The notes beneath the pieces are model-generated. The model saw only the letters and a list, made by a program, of their open reading frames with translations. It was not told the DNA's origin and did not search any database. A stretch of DNA of 64,000 nt, from the NCBI RefSeq assembly GCF_002844375.1, contig NZ_CP024200.1:788001-852000 (forward strand), given 5' to 3'. Of the stretch, positions 51,973 to 60,845 are shown in pieces (the first letter of the stretch is position 1; every line of letters begins with the position of its first letter). The stretch comes from Thalassospira marina (GTDB taxonomy: Bacteria; Pseudomonadota; Alphaproteobacteria; Rhodospirillales; Thalassospiraceae). A program made the position numbers and the translations under genes.

Positions 51973-51991
51973 GCAAATAATTATGAGAATC
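51973..51991 (-). promoter_or_regulatory. Possible Fur box upstream of receptor gene
   Basis: A/T-rich sequence (GCAAATAATTATGAGAATC) that matches 12 of 19 positions of the classical Fur consensus by my count, 63 bases upstream of the receptor start. Weaker than the site at 33658-33676 but placed as expected. Confidence 0.45.
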
Positions 51992-52133
51992 TTTCGCATT
52001 TAATTTTGAAATGACACCAAACTGCAAAAACGCCCGATCCCTGCCCGCCCGAATTCCCTAAAACCGGCAGAAATCCACAGTTATTTGAATGTTGAATAGC
52101 TGATCTCGCCATCATTTTTCGGCAACATCAAAA

Positions 52134-52153
52134 CACCCGGCACAAGCCGGGTG
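52134..52153 (-). terminator. Rho-independent terminator of nik operon
   Basis: An 8-bp stem (CACCCGGC, 52134-52141, with 52146-52153) and tetraloop; on the minus strand it is followed by TTTTGATGTT. It lies 14 bases past the nikE stop at 52167. Confidence 0.8.
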
Positions 52154-52166
52154 CTGAAAAATGCTT

Positions 52167-53015
52167 CTATGCATGAGCAGGATGCCCGATGTCTATCTTA
52201 TGCCCCGAATTAAAACTCGGAGGTGCCACAAGCCCAAGGGGCCAGGCAGGCAGAATGGCGTTTTGCAATGCCAGGCTGGCCGGGTGGGTAAAAAGAAGCT
52301 GCTCATTGACGGCGCATTCTTCGACGATTTTGCCATCAGCCATCACCAAAACGCGCGAACAGAACCGTTCCACCAGCCGCAAATCGTGGGTGATAAACAG
52401 GAATGACAAGCCTTCTCTTTCCTGCAGGCGGCGCAAAAGCGCCAATACCTGAATTTGCAAAAGCAAATCCAGGTTGGAAACGGCTTCATCAAGAATGACC
52501 AGGCGGGGACCAGGTGCCAATGCGCGTGCAATACAGACCCGCTGCAGTTGACCACCGCTTAATTCTGGTGGGCGTTTGGTGAGGGTATTTTCATCCAGTT
52601 CAACCATTGCCAGCAATTCCCGCATCCTGTTTTGCCGGTCACGGGCCGACAAATCGGTTAGATGACGCAACGGTTCGCCGATGATATCGCCAATTGCCTT
52701 GCGCGGGTTCACTGCTGAAATGGAATCCTGAAACACCATTTGCACCGACCGGCGAAAATCGCGGGTGTCGGCAGTGTTCAGGCCACACACAGGTTTTCCA
52801 GCAAACTGAATATTGCCTTTTCGCGGTGTCTCCAGCCCCATCATCAGGCGGGCAAGCGTGCTTTTGCCACATCCGCTGCGCCCCAAAAGGGCCAATGTTT
52901 CGCCCTTGGCCACCGTCAACGAAACATCGCATAGAACCGGTTTATAGGGCCCGGAACGCAAAAGTGTTGCGGCTTGATAGCCATGCAAAACGTTTTGAAT
53001 GGATAAAATGGTCAT
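52167..53015 (-). CDS. nikE: Nickel ABC transporter ATP-binding protein NikE
   Basis: 282-aa ATPase: Walker A GRSGCGKST, signature ELSGGQLQRVCIA, Walker B LVILDEAVSNLD (the Val-Ser variant is usual in NikE). The protein is longer than E. coli NikE by a short tail. Its first base is shared with the nikD stop. Assignment follows from the nikABCD context. Confidence 0.92.
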   Translation of the reverse strand: MTILSIQNVLHGYQAATLLRSGPYKPVLCDVSLTVAKGETLALLGRSGCGKSTLARLMMGLETPRKGNIQFAGKPVCGLNTADTRDFRRSVQMVFQDSISAVNPRKAIGDIIGEPLRHLTDLSARDRQNRMRELLAMVELDENTLTKRPPELSGGQLQRVCIARALAPGPRLVILDEAVSNLDLLLQIQVLALLRRLQEREGLSFLFITHDLRLVERFCSRVLVMADGKIVEECAVNEQLLFTHPASLALQNAILPAWPLGLVAPPSFNSGHKIDIGHPAHA

Positions 53016-53800
53016 CAGGCGACCTCCTGCCCATACAGTGACAAATGGGCAGCCACCAGATTGCGGGTTATGACATGTTCTGGTGCGGCAAATATCTGCG
53101 CAACCGGCGCCATTTCGACGATCCGTCCCTGATCCATGACCGCAACATCATCGGCCAGGCGCGCCACCCCCCCCATATCGTGGGTTACCAGCAAAATTCC
53201 CATATTCCGACGGGTCACAAGGGTTTCCAGCAGATCAAGAATGTGTTTTTGCACCACCAGATCAAGATCGGTTGTGGGTTCATCCGCAAACAGGAATGGC
53301 GGATTGCCCAGCAGGGCAAGAGCGATCATTACGCGCTGAAGCATACCGCCGCTAAGCTCAAATGGATGTAACCCCAACATACCTGCCGGGTCATCCAGCC
53401 CGACATCGGCAAAGGCCGCGATAACGGCATCATCAAGCGATGCATATTCCACCCCCAACGCCTTCAGGGTTTCACGCGCATGGGCCCGCATCGTCATCAC
53501 CGGGTTAAATGCACTGCGCGGATTTTGCATGATGGAACCCACCACCCTGCCACGAAGTGCTGCAAAGGATATTGCTTTGTCACCCAGACGGGCCTGACCC
53601 ATTTCACGCTTCACCCCCGAGGGCAAAACATCAAGCCAGCCCGCACAGCTTATCGATTTTCCCGACCCGCTGGCACCAACCAAGGCAAGCACACGCCCGG
53701 CCTGAACCGAAAGCGAGAGACCATCCACCAGGGTTCGCAGTTTCCCGCCCTGATGGGTCGTGATGCGTAAATCCGACAGGGTTAAAGTTGATACCGGCAT
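53015..53800 (-). CDS. nikD: Nickel ABC transporter ATP-binding protein NikD
   Basis: 261-aa ATPase: Walker A GASGSGKS, signature ELSGGMLQRVMIA, Walker B FLFADEPTTDLD, a pattern typical of NikD. It overlaps the nikC stop by one base. Together with NikE it powers nickel import. Confidence 0.93.
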   Translation of the reverse strand: MPVSTLTLSDLRITTHQGGKLRTLVDGLSLSVQAGRVLALVGASGSGKSISCAGWLDVLPSGVKREMGQARLGDKAISFAALRGRVVGSIMQNPRSAFNPVMTMRAHARETLKALGVEYASLDDAVIAAFADVGLDDPAGMLGLHPFELSGGMLQRVMIALALLGNPPFLFADEPTTDLDLVVQKHILDLLETLVTRRNMGILLVTHDMGGVARLADDVAVMDQGRIVEMAPVAQIFAAPEHVITRNLVAAHLSLYGQEVA

Positions 53801-54675
53801 TAATGGGCGTGCTCCTGATCAAGGAAGGGATCAAGCTGGTCGCGGATTTTGTCGCCCAGCACGTTAAAGGCCATGACACTAAGAAACAGGGCAAGGCCAG
53901 GCCATAGCATTAATAACGGGTTGGTCCAGATGAACTGCCTAGCATCATTGATCATGACACCCCATTCCGCCGTTGGCGGTGCAACACCAAGGCCCAGAAA
54001 CGACAGCCCCGCTACATGCAGCATGATGTGCCCGACATCAAGGGTCGCAAGAACCAGTAATTGCGACAGGGTTGCTGGCAGTAAATGGTCGATAAAAACC
54101 CGAATGGGGCCTGCACCGGCAAGCCGTGATGCCAGAATATAATCGCGCCTTACCGCCGATATCACGATGCTGCGCACAATGCGCGCATACCAGGCCCAGT
54201 GTGACAGGACGATGGCGACAATGACATTCACAAGCCCCGTCCCCAGCATGCCAATCATGAACAATGCCAGCACCAGTGTTGGGAATGTCATGAAAATATC
54301 GGTGATGCGCATAAGCACCTGATCAACACGCCCACCGATAAACCCGGCCGCACCACCAATGACAATGCCCAGCGCAATAATGCCAGCAAGGGCAACAGCG
54401 ACAGAACCAAGAGATACCCGCACCCCGCCGATCAACCGGGCGAGAATATCGCGTCCCAAATGGTCCGTCCCCAGCCAGTGGCTGGCGTTCGGAGCCAATA
54501 ACCGCTGGGTCAGATCAACCGTATTGGGATGCTGCAACGTAACGACAGGGCCAAATAAAGCCAAAAACGCCAAACCCGCCACCAGCAAAAGGGAAATGCG
54601 CACCAGAAAATTTGATGTTTGCCAGAAGTCCACAAGTGGCAAGGCCCTGCGTACTAAAACCTGACCTGCCATCAT
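53800..54675 (-). CDS. nikC: Nickel ABC transporter permease NikC
   Basis: 291-aa inner-membrane permease with the DppC-type HWLGTDHLGRDILARLIGG and an EAA-like loop around DYILASRLAGAGPIRVFIDH. It overlaps nikB by four bases. The N-terminus begins MMAGQVLVRRALP. Confidence 0.93.
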   Translation of the reverse strand: MMAGQVLVRRALPLVDFWQTSNFLVRISLLLVAGLAFLALFGPVVTLQHPNTVDLTQRLLAPNASHWLGTDHLGRDILARLIGGVRVSLGSVAVALAGIIALGIVIGGAAGFIGGRVDQVLMRITDIFMTFPTLVLALFMIGMLGTGLVNVIVAIVLSHWAWYARIVRSIVISAVRRDYILASRLAGAGPIRVFIDHLLPATLSQLLVLATLDVGHIMLHVAGLSFLGLGVAPPTAEWGVMINDARQFIWTNPLLMLWPGLALFLSVMAFNVLGDKIRDQLDPFLDQEHAH

Positions 54676-55622
54676 GCCACGTCCCCTGCCCCAAGACGAA
54701 TGCGCGGGTCAAGCCAGGCATAAATGATATCAACCAGCAAATTGCACAGCACAAAAACCAGCACCATAACCAGCGTAAAGCACTGGATAACCGGATAATC
54801 CCGATTAAAAATTGCCGAGACGGCATAGCGGCCCACACCGGGCCAGCCAAAGATGCTTTCGATAATCAAAGTACCTCCCAGCAATTCACCAATATGCATG
54901 CCGGTCGCCGTTACGATGGGCAAAAGGGCATTGCGCAGGATATGGGCATGTTCGATACGCCGGGGGCCAAGGCCCCGTAACCGTGCGTAAAAGACATGCC
55001 GCTGACCTGCCACCTCCAGCATGCTGGCACGCAGCAGCCTGGCATTAATGGAAAGCGACATCAGCGCGATGGCAAAAGCGGGCATAACAAAATGCTGCCA
55101 GCCCCCACGCCCCATGGGCGGCAACCAGCCCAGTTGAATGGAAAGCAGCCAGACCAGCAAAAACCCGAGCCAGAAATTGGGCATTGATACACCCAGAAAT
55201 GCAATTAAACGAACGATCTGGTCGGGGACGCCATTTCGATGTCGCGCCGCCCACATACCAAGGGGAATGGAAATACCCAGGGTCAGCAAAAGTGCGACCC
55301 CGGCCAGTTGCAGGGTTGCAGGCAGGTAATAAAGGATATCAGGCAAAACCGGGCGTTGCAGGGCATAGGAAATGCCAAAATCAAACTGCAAGGCATTCGC
55401 CAGCCAGTGAAAATATTGCTGCCACAGGGGCTGATCCAGGCCCAGCATCTGACGGGCGGATTCAAGCGCCTGCGGGGTTGGCGGCACCCGCGAAAGTCGC
55501 AGATAATCCATTGCCGGGTCACCGGCCCCCAGCCGTAACATCAGAAAAATAACCAGCGATGCCAGCAGCAACATGGGAACCAGCAGCAGCAAGCGCCGGA
55601 TTACGAACCGAAGCATGATCAT
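54672..55622 (-). CDS. nikB: Nickel ABC transporter permease NikB
   Basis: 316-aa permease with the DppB-type N-terminus RFVIRRLLLLVPMLLLASL and EAA loop RHVFYARLRGLGPRRIEHAH. Start 55622 overlaps the nikA stop by four bases. Confidence 0.93.
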   Translation of the reverse strand: MIMLRFVIRRLLLLVPMLLLASLVIFLMLRLGAGDPAMDYLRLSRVPPTPQALESARQMLGLDQPLWQQYFHWLANALQFDFGISYALQRPVLPDILYYLPATLQLAGVALLLTLGISIPLGMWAARHRNGVPDQIVRLIAFLGVSMPNFWLGFLLVWLLSIQLGWLPPMGRGGWQHFVMPAFAIALMSLSINARLLRASMLEVAGQRHVFYARLRGLGPRRIEHAHILRNALLPIVTATGMHIGELLGGTLIIESIFGWPGVGRYAVSAIFNRDYPVIQCFTLVMVLVFVLCNLLVDIIYAWLDPRIRLGAGDVA

Positions 55623-57220
55623 GGCGCTACCGGTGTGATTTTATCGAAGGGGATTTCGCTCGACATTGCGCCAAAGGGAATGTCGCCCAATGGCGGTGTG
55701 CTAACCGATATCGCACTGACATAGGTCAGCGGCAGATAAACGGCCTCGCGGTGCAGGCGGGTTAAAATATCGCGATACAGGCGTTTGCGTTCGCCTTCAT
55801 CGGTTGATGTCAGGGTCTGGCTGATTTCGGCATCGATCTTTGCCTTGTCGGGCAGGCCAAGCTGCGCCTGATAATCGGCGTGGGATGGCACACGCATCGA
55901 ACTTAAAAATGCATGCGGGTCATAAGGTGCGCCCCAGGTACTGTTGAAAATCATGCCAAAGCGGCCATCGCGCTGGCGGGCATAAATGCTGCTTTCTTCT
56001 TCGCCGACCAGAATGACGTCAAACCCGATGGTTGCCAGCTGTGCCTGGATAATTTCGGCAATTGATTTGGCAACCGCATCTGTGCCGACAAAGGCCAGTT
56101 CAACCCGCAAAGGCCGCGCATTTTTTTGGCGGATTTCATCATTGCCCGAGCGAACCCAGCCATCCTGCGTTAAAATATCCTGCGCCAGTTTGGGGTCATA
56201 TTCATAGGGTGCAAGGCCGATATCGGCATAGGGAATATTGGGGGCAAAAAGGGTATCGGCCCGTTTTTGCGTGCCATACAGGACCGTTTTAATAATCAGG
56301 TCCTTGTCAATTGCATGGTTGATCGCAAGGCGAACCGCAAGGTCACGCGTTGCACCACGATTGGTGTTTAACGCCAGCATGCTGGTTTCAAGCGGTTGCG
56401 AAAGCAGGGTTTTATAAATGCCCATTGCGCGAAAACGTTCAAATGTATCGGGGGAGACCGGGCCATCGATGCCGTAAATCAGATCGATTGTACCGGTTTC
56501 AAAGGCGACCGCCCTGCTGTTCGGATCGGGGATGACGTTGACATTGATCTGTTCAAGGGCCGGTTTTTGCCCCCAATAATGGTCATTTCTAACAAAAACG
56601 TCTTCCTCGCCCGGGTGGCTTTCTTTCAATATCCAGGGGCCGGTACCAATGGGCGCAAGAATGCCGTTTTTCGTACCACCTTCAACAAACTGGGACGGCG
56701 CAATAAAACGAAACGGTCGTGGCAGGGCAAGTTCCTGCAGGATTGGATAATAGGTGTTTTTAAGTTCCAGACGGACGCGATACGGACCAACCTGCGTTAC
56801 CGCGACAATCTGGTTGGCAAGTTCAAGCCAGCTATGGCGTTCGCGGTTTTCAAGAATGGCGTTGAAATTAGCCACGACAGCAGCGGCGTTGAATACTTCG
56901 CCATTTGAAAAAGTAACATCATCGCGCAGCGTGAAAACATATACCCGGCCATCGGCCGAAACCTGCCAGCTTTTGGCAAGCCAAGGCACGACGGTGCCGT
57001 CGGCCTGGTAATGCAGCAGCGGTTCGTAAACCATGTTTTGCGCAAACATCTGGTTGGGCGAATAAAGATGCGGGTTTAACGGCCCGACATTGACCGGCCA
57101 GGAAAAATTCAACACCTGTTTTGCCTGCGCAGCAGCCGTAAAGGCAATCCCACCCATCATTCCGGCCAGCAGCGCAAACATCAAAACCAATACCCGTCTT
57201 AACCCGGACCGCACACGCAT
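55619..57220 (-). CDS. nikA: Nickel-binding periplasmic protein NikA
   Basis: 533-aa substrate-binding protein. A signal peptide ends near AAQAK; the mature part matches E. coli NikA over long stretches from memory, including WPVNVGPLNPHLYSPNQMFA, ALPRPFRFIAPSQF, PIGTGPWILKES and RQRDGRFGMIFNSTWGAP. This makes nickel (or a nickel-metallophore) the substrate with good confidence. First gene of nikABCDE; a NikR-like inverted repeat is centred 29 bases upstream of the ATG. Confidence 0.95.
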   Translation of the reverse strand: MRVRSGLRRVLVLMFALLAGMMGGIAFTAAAQAKQVLNFSWPVNVGPLNPHLYSPNQMFAQNMVYEPLLHYQADGTVVPWLAKSWQVSADGRVYVFTLRDDVTFSNGEVFNAAAVVANFNAILENRERHSWLELANQIVAVTQVGPYRVRLELKNTYYPILQELALPRPFRFIAPSQFVEGGTKNGILAPIGTGPWILKESHPGEEDVFVRNDHYWGQKPALEQINVNVIPDPNSRAVAFETGTIDLIYGIDGPVSPDTFERFRAMGIYKTLLSQPLETSMLALNTNRGATRDLAVRLAINHAIDKDLIIKTVLYGTQKRADTLFAPNIPYADIGLAPYEYDPKLAQDILTQDGWVRSGNDEIRQKNARPLRVELAFVGTDAVAKSIAEIIQAQLATIGFDVILVGEEESSIYARQRDGRFGMIFNSTWGAPYDPHAFLSSMRVPSHADYQAQLGLPDKAKIDAEISQTLTSTDEGERKRLYRDILTRLHREAVYLPLTYVSAISVSTPPLGDIPFGAMSSEIPFDKITPVAP

Positions 57221-57228
57221 CCTATTTC

Positions 57229-57269
57229 CCCAGCTGTATGAAGTTTTAAAAAAACTTCATACAGCTGGG
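57229..57269 (-). promoter_or_regulatory. NikR-like operator in a perfect 41-bp inverted repeat
   Basis: Two perfect 19-base arms around an AAA centre. Inside are GTATGA (57236-57241) and TCATAC (57257-57262), the half-sites of the NikR operator; I count 15 bases between them, whereas the E. coli site has 16. The repeat extends seven bases beyond each half-site (CCCAGCT arm). It is immediately upstream of nikA. No nikR gene is in the window. Confidence 0.75.
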
Positions 57270-57521
57270 TGTGCAACAAGGTCAAGCGATTGCCGCAATT
57301 AATTTTCTTTCGCAATTATGGGGGAACCTGTTTCGCAAACGCAGTTGGACAAACCGGAATTAACGAATGGCGTGTCCTTCAGCGAAGCCAGGGCAAACAG
57401 CAAGCAGCGCGAAACAGGCATGCTTCTTGGCGCAGCATAAACATGCGCCGGATTTTGGTGTTGCTCAGAAAAACTGCCTAATCAGAAAATGTTTTTGCCC
57501 GGTTGAAAAAATTCTCAACCA

Positions 57522-58256
57522 TCATTCGGCAGGATTATTCACGCCCTTTTCCAGGCTTTTGTAAAAGCGGCGGATGGATAAATGCGACGCGCGGATATCA
57601 AGATTAACCGCCCAGCGCGCCGCAGCACGGTCGCGCTGTTTGACGGCATCAATGATATCGGCATGAATACGCACACCACTGGTAAATATCCGCTCGAACA
57701 GGGATACATCCTTACGGGCAGAGGCCACAATTGGCCCGGTACGCAGCCACAATGTTGAAATCAGATCCATGAGTTGCGGATAGCCGCTGGCGCGGTAAAG
57801 CTCGAAATGAAAGGCCTGGTTTCCGCTTAGGGCCGTATCAAAATCGCGCGCGGCAAGGGCATCTTCCATCCGGCTGTTATGGTCATTCAGGGCAGCAACC
57901 AGTTGTGCATTATTGGCCGCACCAGCGGCCCGTTCGGCGGCATAGCCTTCCAGTTGCATGCGAATGCGAATATAGGCTTCGTGTTCGGAAAAAAGATAGG
58001 GTGCAACACGCAGGGTGCGCGGGCCAGCCTGTTCGATGGCGCGTTCGGCAATCAGGCGCGCGATGGCCTCGCGGACTGGCATGGCACTGGTACCCAGCAT
58101 ATTGGCAAGCGCACGGATCGATACCTGTTCGCCGGGCAAAAATTCACCGCGCAGCAGCCCCAGACGCAGACTTTGATAGACACGCTCCTGAACAGTCGTG
58201 ACATCGACCGGCGCAAGCACCGGTTTTGAAGTTTTGGGTAGTTCAAACGTATTCAC
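57522..58256 (-). CDS. GntR-family regulator with FCD domain
   Basis: 244 aa. N-terminal winged helix-turn-helix (LRLGLLRGEFLPGEQVSIRA, MLGTSAMPVREAIARLIAER) and a C-terminal FCD effector domain with metal-binding His/Asp positions (ALNDHNSRMEDALAA, NQAFHFELYRASG, RIHADIIDAVKQRD). It starts with GTG at 58256. It is divergent from the branched-chain-type importer at 58578, which it probably controls, rather than the nik operon it follows. Confidence 0.88.
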   Translation of the reverse strand: MNTFELPKTSKPVLAPVDVTTVQERVYQSLRLGLLRGEFLPGEQVSIRALANMLGTSAMPVREAIARLIAERAIEQAGPRTLRVAPYLFSEHEAYIRIRMQLEGYAAERAAGAANNAQLVAALNDHNSRMEDALAARDFDTALSGNQAFHFELYRASGYPQLMDLISTLWLRTGPIVASARKDVSLFERIFTSGVRIHADIIDAVKQRDRAAARWAVNLDIRASHLSIRRFYKSLEKGVNNPAE

Positions 58257-58577
58257 GTGGTCGACGCCTCACAGGACTGCGCAAATTCAACCCGTTAAAC
58301 CCGCTACGTAGCCCCATTAACAGGCCCTGCGCAGGGTTTGACAGGTCATGAAAAACTGTACTGACGCGGGCATTGTATGTCGAGTGGACAAGCCAAAGCA
58401 ATGCGTTGCCGCGTTCGGGCAAAAACTTCCCCCCAAGTGTGATCACATATCTAATATCTTTACAGCTTGAAGCTGATATGCCTATAGTGAGATCAGTGCC
58501 GACCAAGACGCCGGGGAAAAACCGACGCAAACCGGCAAAACAGGCACCAAAACAAGTGTCATCTGGGAGGATACAAA
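58257..58577. promoter_or_regulatory. Divergent control region of gntR and importer operon
   Basis: 321 bases without a gene. A candidate plus-strand promoter is TTTACA (58459-58464), 18 bases, TATAGT (58483-58488). A perfect 10-base palindrome TGTGATCACA (58438-58447) lies just upstream and could be the regulator's site. Both are by-eye calls. Confidence 0.4.
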
Positions 58578-59828
58578 TTGAAACGCTTTACCAAGCTTGC
58601 GGCCAGCACCGCAGCCCTGTTGGGCACCTTTGCCCTTGGCGCCCAAACCCTTCACGCCGAACCCCTTAAAATCGGAATCATCGAAAGCCTGTCAGGATCG
58701 CAAACATCCACGGGCCGCCTTTATGCCAATGCCGTGAAATACGGCGTGGATAAAATCAACGCTGCTGGCGGCTTTAATGGCGAACCCGTTCAGGTTACCG
58801 AATATGACAATGCCGGTGGCGCACCTGAAGCCGCCGACAAATTCCGCCAGGCGGTTGCCGATGGTGTGGATATTGTTATTCAGGGGGCATCCTCGGCCAT
58901 TGCCGGGCAATTGACGGAAAATGTGCGCAAATACAATATCCGCCATCCTGGCAAGGAAGTGATGTTCATCAATCTTGGTGGTGAAGCAACCGAACTGACC
59001 GGCGATAAATGCCAGTTTTATCATTTCCGCTTTACCACAACGGCCCCCATGCGCGTCAACGCGCTGGTCAATGCCCTGAAAAATGCCGGGGATCTGGGTG
59101 ACAAGGTTTATTCCATCAACCAGAATTATTCCTGGGGCAAGGATGTGCAGGCCGCAGTCGAGGCAGCAGCCCCCGCTGGCGGCTATGACATTGTTGGCGA
59201 AGTCCTGCATGATGTGAACAAAATCCAGGATTTTGCACCCTTTGTCGCCCGCATCAAATCGGCCAACCCCGATACCGTCTTTACCGGCAACTGGTCAAAC
59301 GACCTGCTGCTGCTTATGAAGGCCACGGGTGATGCCGGGTTGAAGGTAACCTTTGCTACCGCCTATCTGGACCAGCCGGGCAATATCGCCAATGCGGGTG
59401 CCACCGCACTGGGCCATTACATTGCCAATAACTATGACAATGCCGCCGCATCCAGCGATGAATTCCCCGAAGCCTATAAAGCCGCGACGGGCCATTACCC
59501 GATTTTTGTTGAAGGCCATTCCGCCTTTGCCATTGCGCAATTGCAACAGGCCCTTGGCACCCTTGATTTCAAGGGCGGTGATATAAACGTCACCAAAATC
59601 GCGCTGGCGCTGGAAAACAGTGTTTATGATTCCCCGGTCGGGCCGATTTCGGTGCGCAAGGAAGACCACCAGACCATCCGCCCGGTGGTTGTTTCCAAGG
59701 TTGTCAAAAACCCGAAATACCCGGCTGATGACACCGATATGGGCTTTCAGACCGTGGAAGTCATTCCCGGTGAAAAGGCAATCTATCCGGTTCAGGACAG
59801 CTGCAAAATGCAGCGCCCGTCTGAATAA
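58578..59828 (+). CDS. Branched-chain amino acid-type ABC transporter substrate-binding protein
   Basis: 416 aa. A signal peptide (KRFTKLAASTAALLGTFAL, cleaved near LHAE) precedes a LivJ-type periplasmic fold: LKIGIIESLSGSQTSTGR, VKYGVDKINAAGGFNG and an INQNYSWGKDVQAAVEAAAP segment. It starts with TTG at 58578, fixed by GGAGG at 58566-58570. The true substrate is unknown; members of this family also bind aromatic acids, amides and urea. A hairpin separates it from the permease gene. Confidence 0.9.
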   Translation: MKRFTKLAASTAALLGTFALGAQTLHAEPLKIGIIESLSGSQTSTGRLYANAVKYGVDKINAAGGFNGEPVQVTEYDNAGGAPEAADKFRQAVADGVDIVIQGASSAIAGQLTENVRKYNIRHPGKEVMFINLGGEATELTGDKCQFYHFRFTTTAPMRVNALVNALKNAGDLGDKVYSINQNYSWGKDVQAAVEAAAPAGGYDIVGEVLHDVNKIQDFAPFVARIKSANPDTVFTGNWSNDLLLLMKATGDAGLKVTFATAYLDQPGNIANAGATALGHYIANNYDNAAASSDEFPEAYKAATGHYPIFVEGHSAFAIAQLQQALGTLDFKGGDINVTKIALALENSVYDSPVGPISVRKEDHQTIRPVVVSKVVKNPKYPADDTDMGFQTVEVIPGEKAIYPVQDSCKMQRPSE

Positions 59829-59844
59829 AACCGACCTTACCGGT

Positions 59845-59872
59845 GCCTGGCTGGCACTATGACCAGCCAGGC
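59845..59872 (+). terminator. Intercistronic hairpin after binding-protein gene
   Basis: A 10-bp stem (GCCTGGCTGG, 59845-59854, with 59863-59872) and 8-base loop, then TTTCCC. It starts 16 bases past the binding-protein stop and before the permease start, so it is likely an attenuator or 3'-end stabiliser. Confidence 0.6.
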
Positions 59873-59902
59873 TTTCCCAGCATCAAACATCCTGGATACT
59901 CC

Positions 59903-60844
59903 ATGGAATTCGCGATCATTTCCACGCTGAATGGCGTGACCTATGGCCTGTTGCTGTTTATGGTCTCGGCTGGTCTGACCCTGATTTTCGGCATGATGGG
60001 CGTTCTGAACTTTGCGCACGCATCATTTTACATGCTGGGCGCCTATATCGCCTATGCCGTGTCATCGCTTTTCGGTTTCTGGACCGGCATTATCGTGGCC
60101 CCCATTGTTGTCGGCATCATCGGCATGCTGGTGGAACGGTTTTTATTGCCGCGCGTCCATGCCCATGGCCATGCTCACGAATTGTTGCTGACCTTTGGTC
60201 TGGCGCTGATCATTGAAGAACTGATCAAACTGTTTTTTGGCGATTTCCCCGTCAATTACCAGATGCCCGACGCCCTGCGCTTTTCAGCCTTTCATATTTT
60301 TGGCACGGGCTACCCGTTTTACCGGATGCTGATTGGCGCGGTTGCCATCATCATGTTTACGGTTCTATGGCTGCTGCTGACGCGCACACGCACAGGCATT
60401 GTGGTGCGCGCCGCCGAACGCCTGCCCAACATGGCCGAAGCACTGGGTCATAACATTCCCGTCGTATTCATGTTTGTTTTTGGCACGGGTGCGGCCCTTG
60501 CCGGGCTGGCCGGGGCCGTTGCCGGGGCGTTTTACCCGACCAACCCCAATATGGGCCTTGAACTTGGCGTCATCGTCTTTGTCGTGGTGGTTGTCGGTGG
60601 CCTTGGATCACTTAAGGGGTCGCTTGTTGCCTCCCTTCTGATCGGGCTGTTTTCATCCTTTGCCGTGGGGCTGGACTGGTCGCTGGCCGGTGCGCTGGAC
60701 ATTGTCGGGCTGGGGGACTGGGCACGGTCCATTGGCGGCCTTATGACGCTGGAGCTGTCGTCTGTCAGCGCCACCATTCCCTTTGCCCTGATGCTGGTAA
60801 TCCTGCTGGTGCGCCCTGCGGGCCTTCTGGGGGAACGTAACTGA
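59903..60844 (+). CDS. Branched-chain amino acid-type ABC permease (LivH-like)
   Basis: 313-aa inner-membrane permease: TLIFGMMGVLNFAHASFYML and VVVVGGLGSLKGSLVASLL are family hallmarks. The frame opens at 59843, but that would translate the hairpin; ATG 59903 (MEFAIISTLNG) matches the LivH N-terminus. It partners the LivM-like protein encoded one base downstream. Confidence 0.92.
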   Translation: MEFAIISTLNGVTYGLLLFMVSAGLTLIFGMMGVLNFAHASFYMLGAYIAYAVSSLFGFWTGIIVAPIVVGIIGMLVERFLLPRVHAHGHAHELLLTFGLALIIEELIKLFFGDFPVNYQMPDALRFSAFHIFGTGYPFYRMLIGAVAIIMFTVLWLLLTRTRTGIVVRAAERLPNMAEALGHNIPVVFMFVFGTGAALAGLAGAVAGAFYPTNPNMGLELGVIVFVVVVVGGLGSLKGSLVASLLIGLFSSFAVGLDWSLAGALDIVGLGDWARSIGGLMTLELSSVSATIPFALMLVILLVRPAGLLGERN

Positions 60845-60845
60845 G

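Noticed and set aside
57229..57269. Reading the nikA inverted repeat as a terminator
   Set aside because: It sits 9 bases before the nikA start, contains both NikR half-sites, and lacks a T-tract after the stem; a terminator there would silence the operon.
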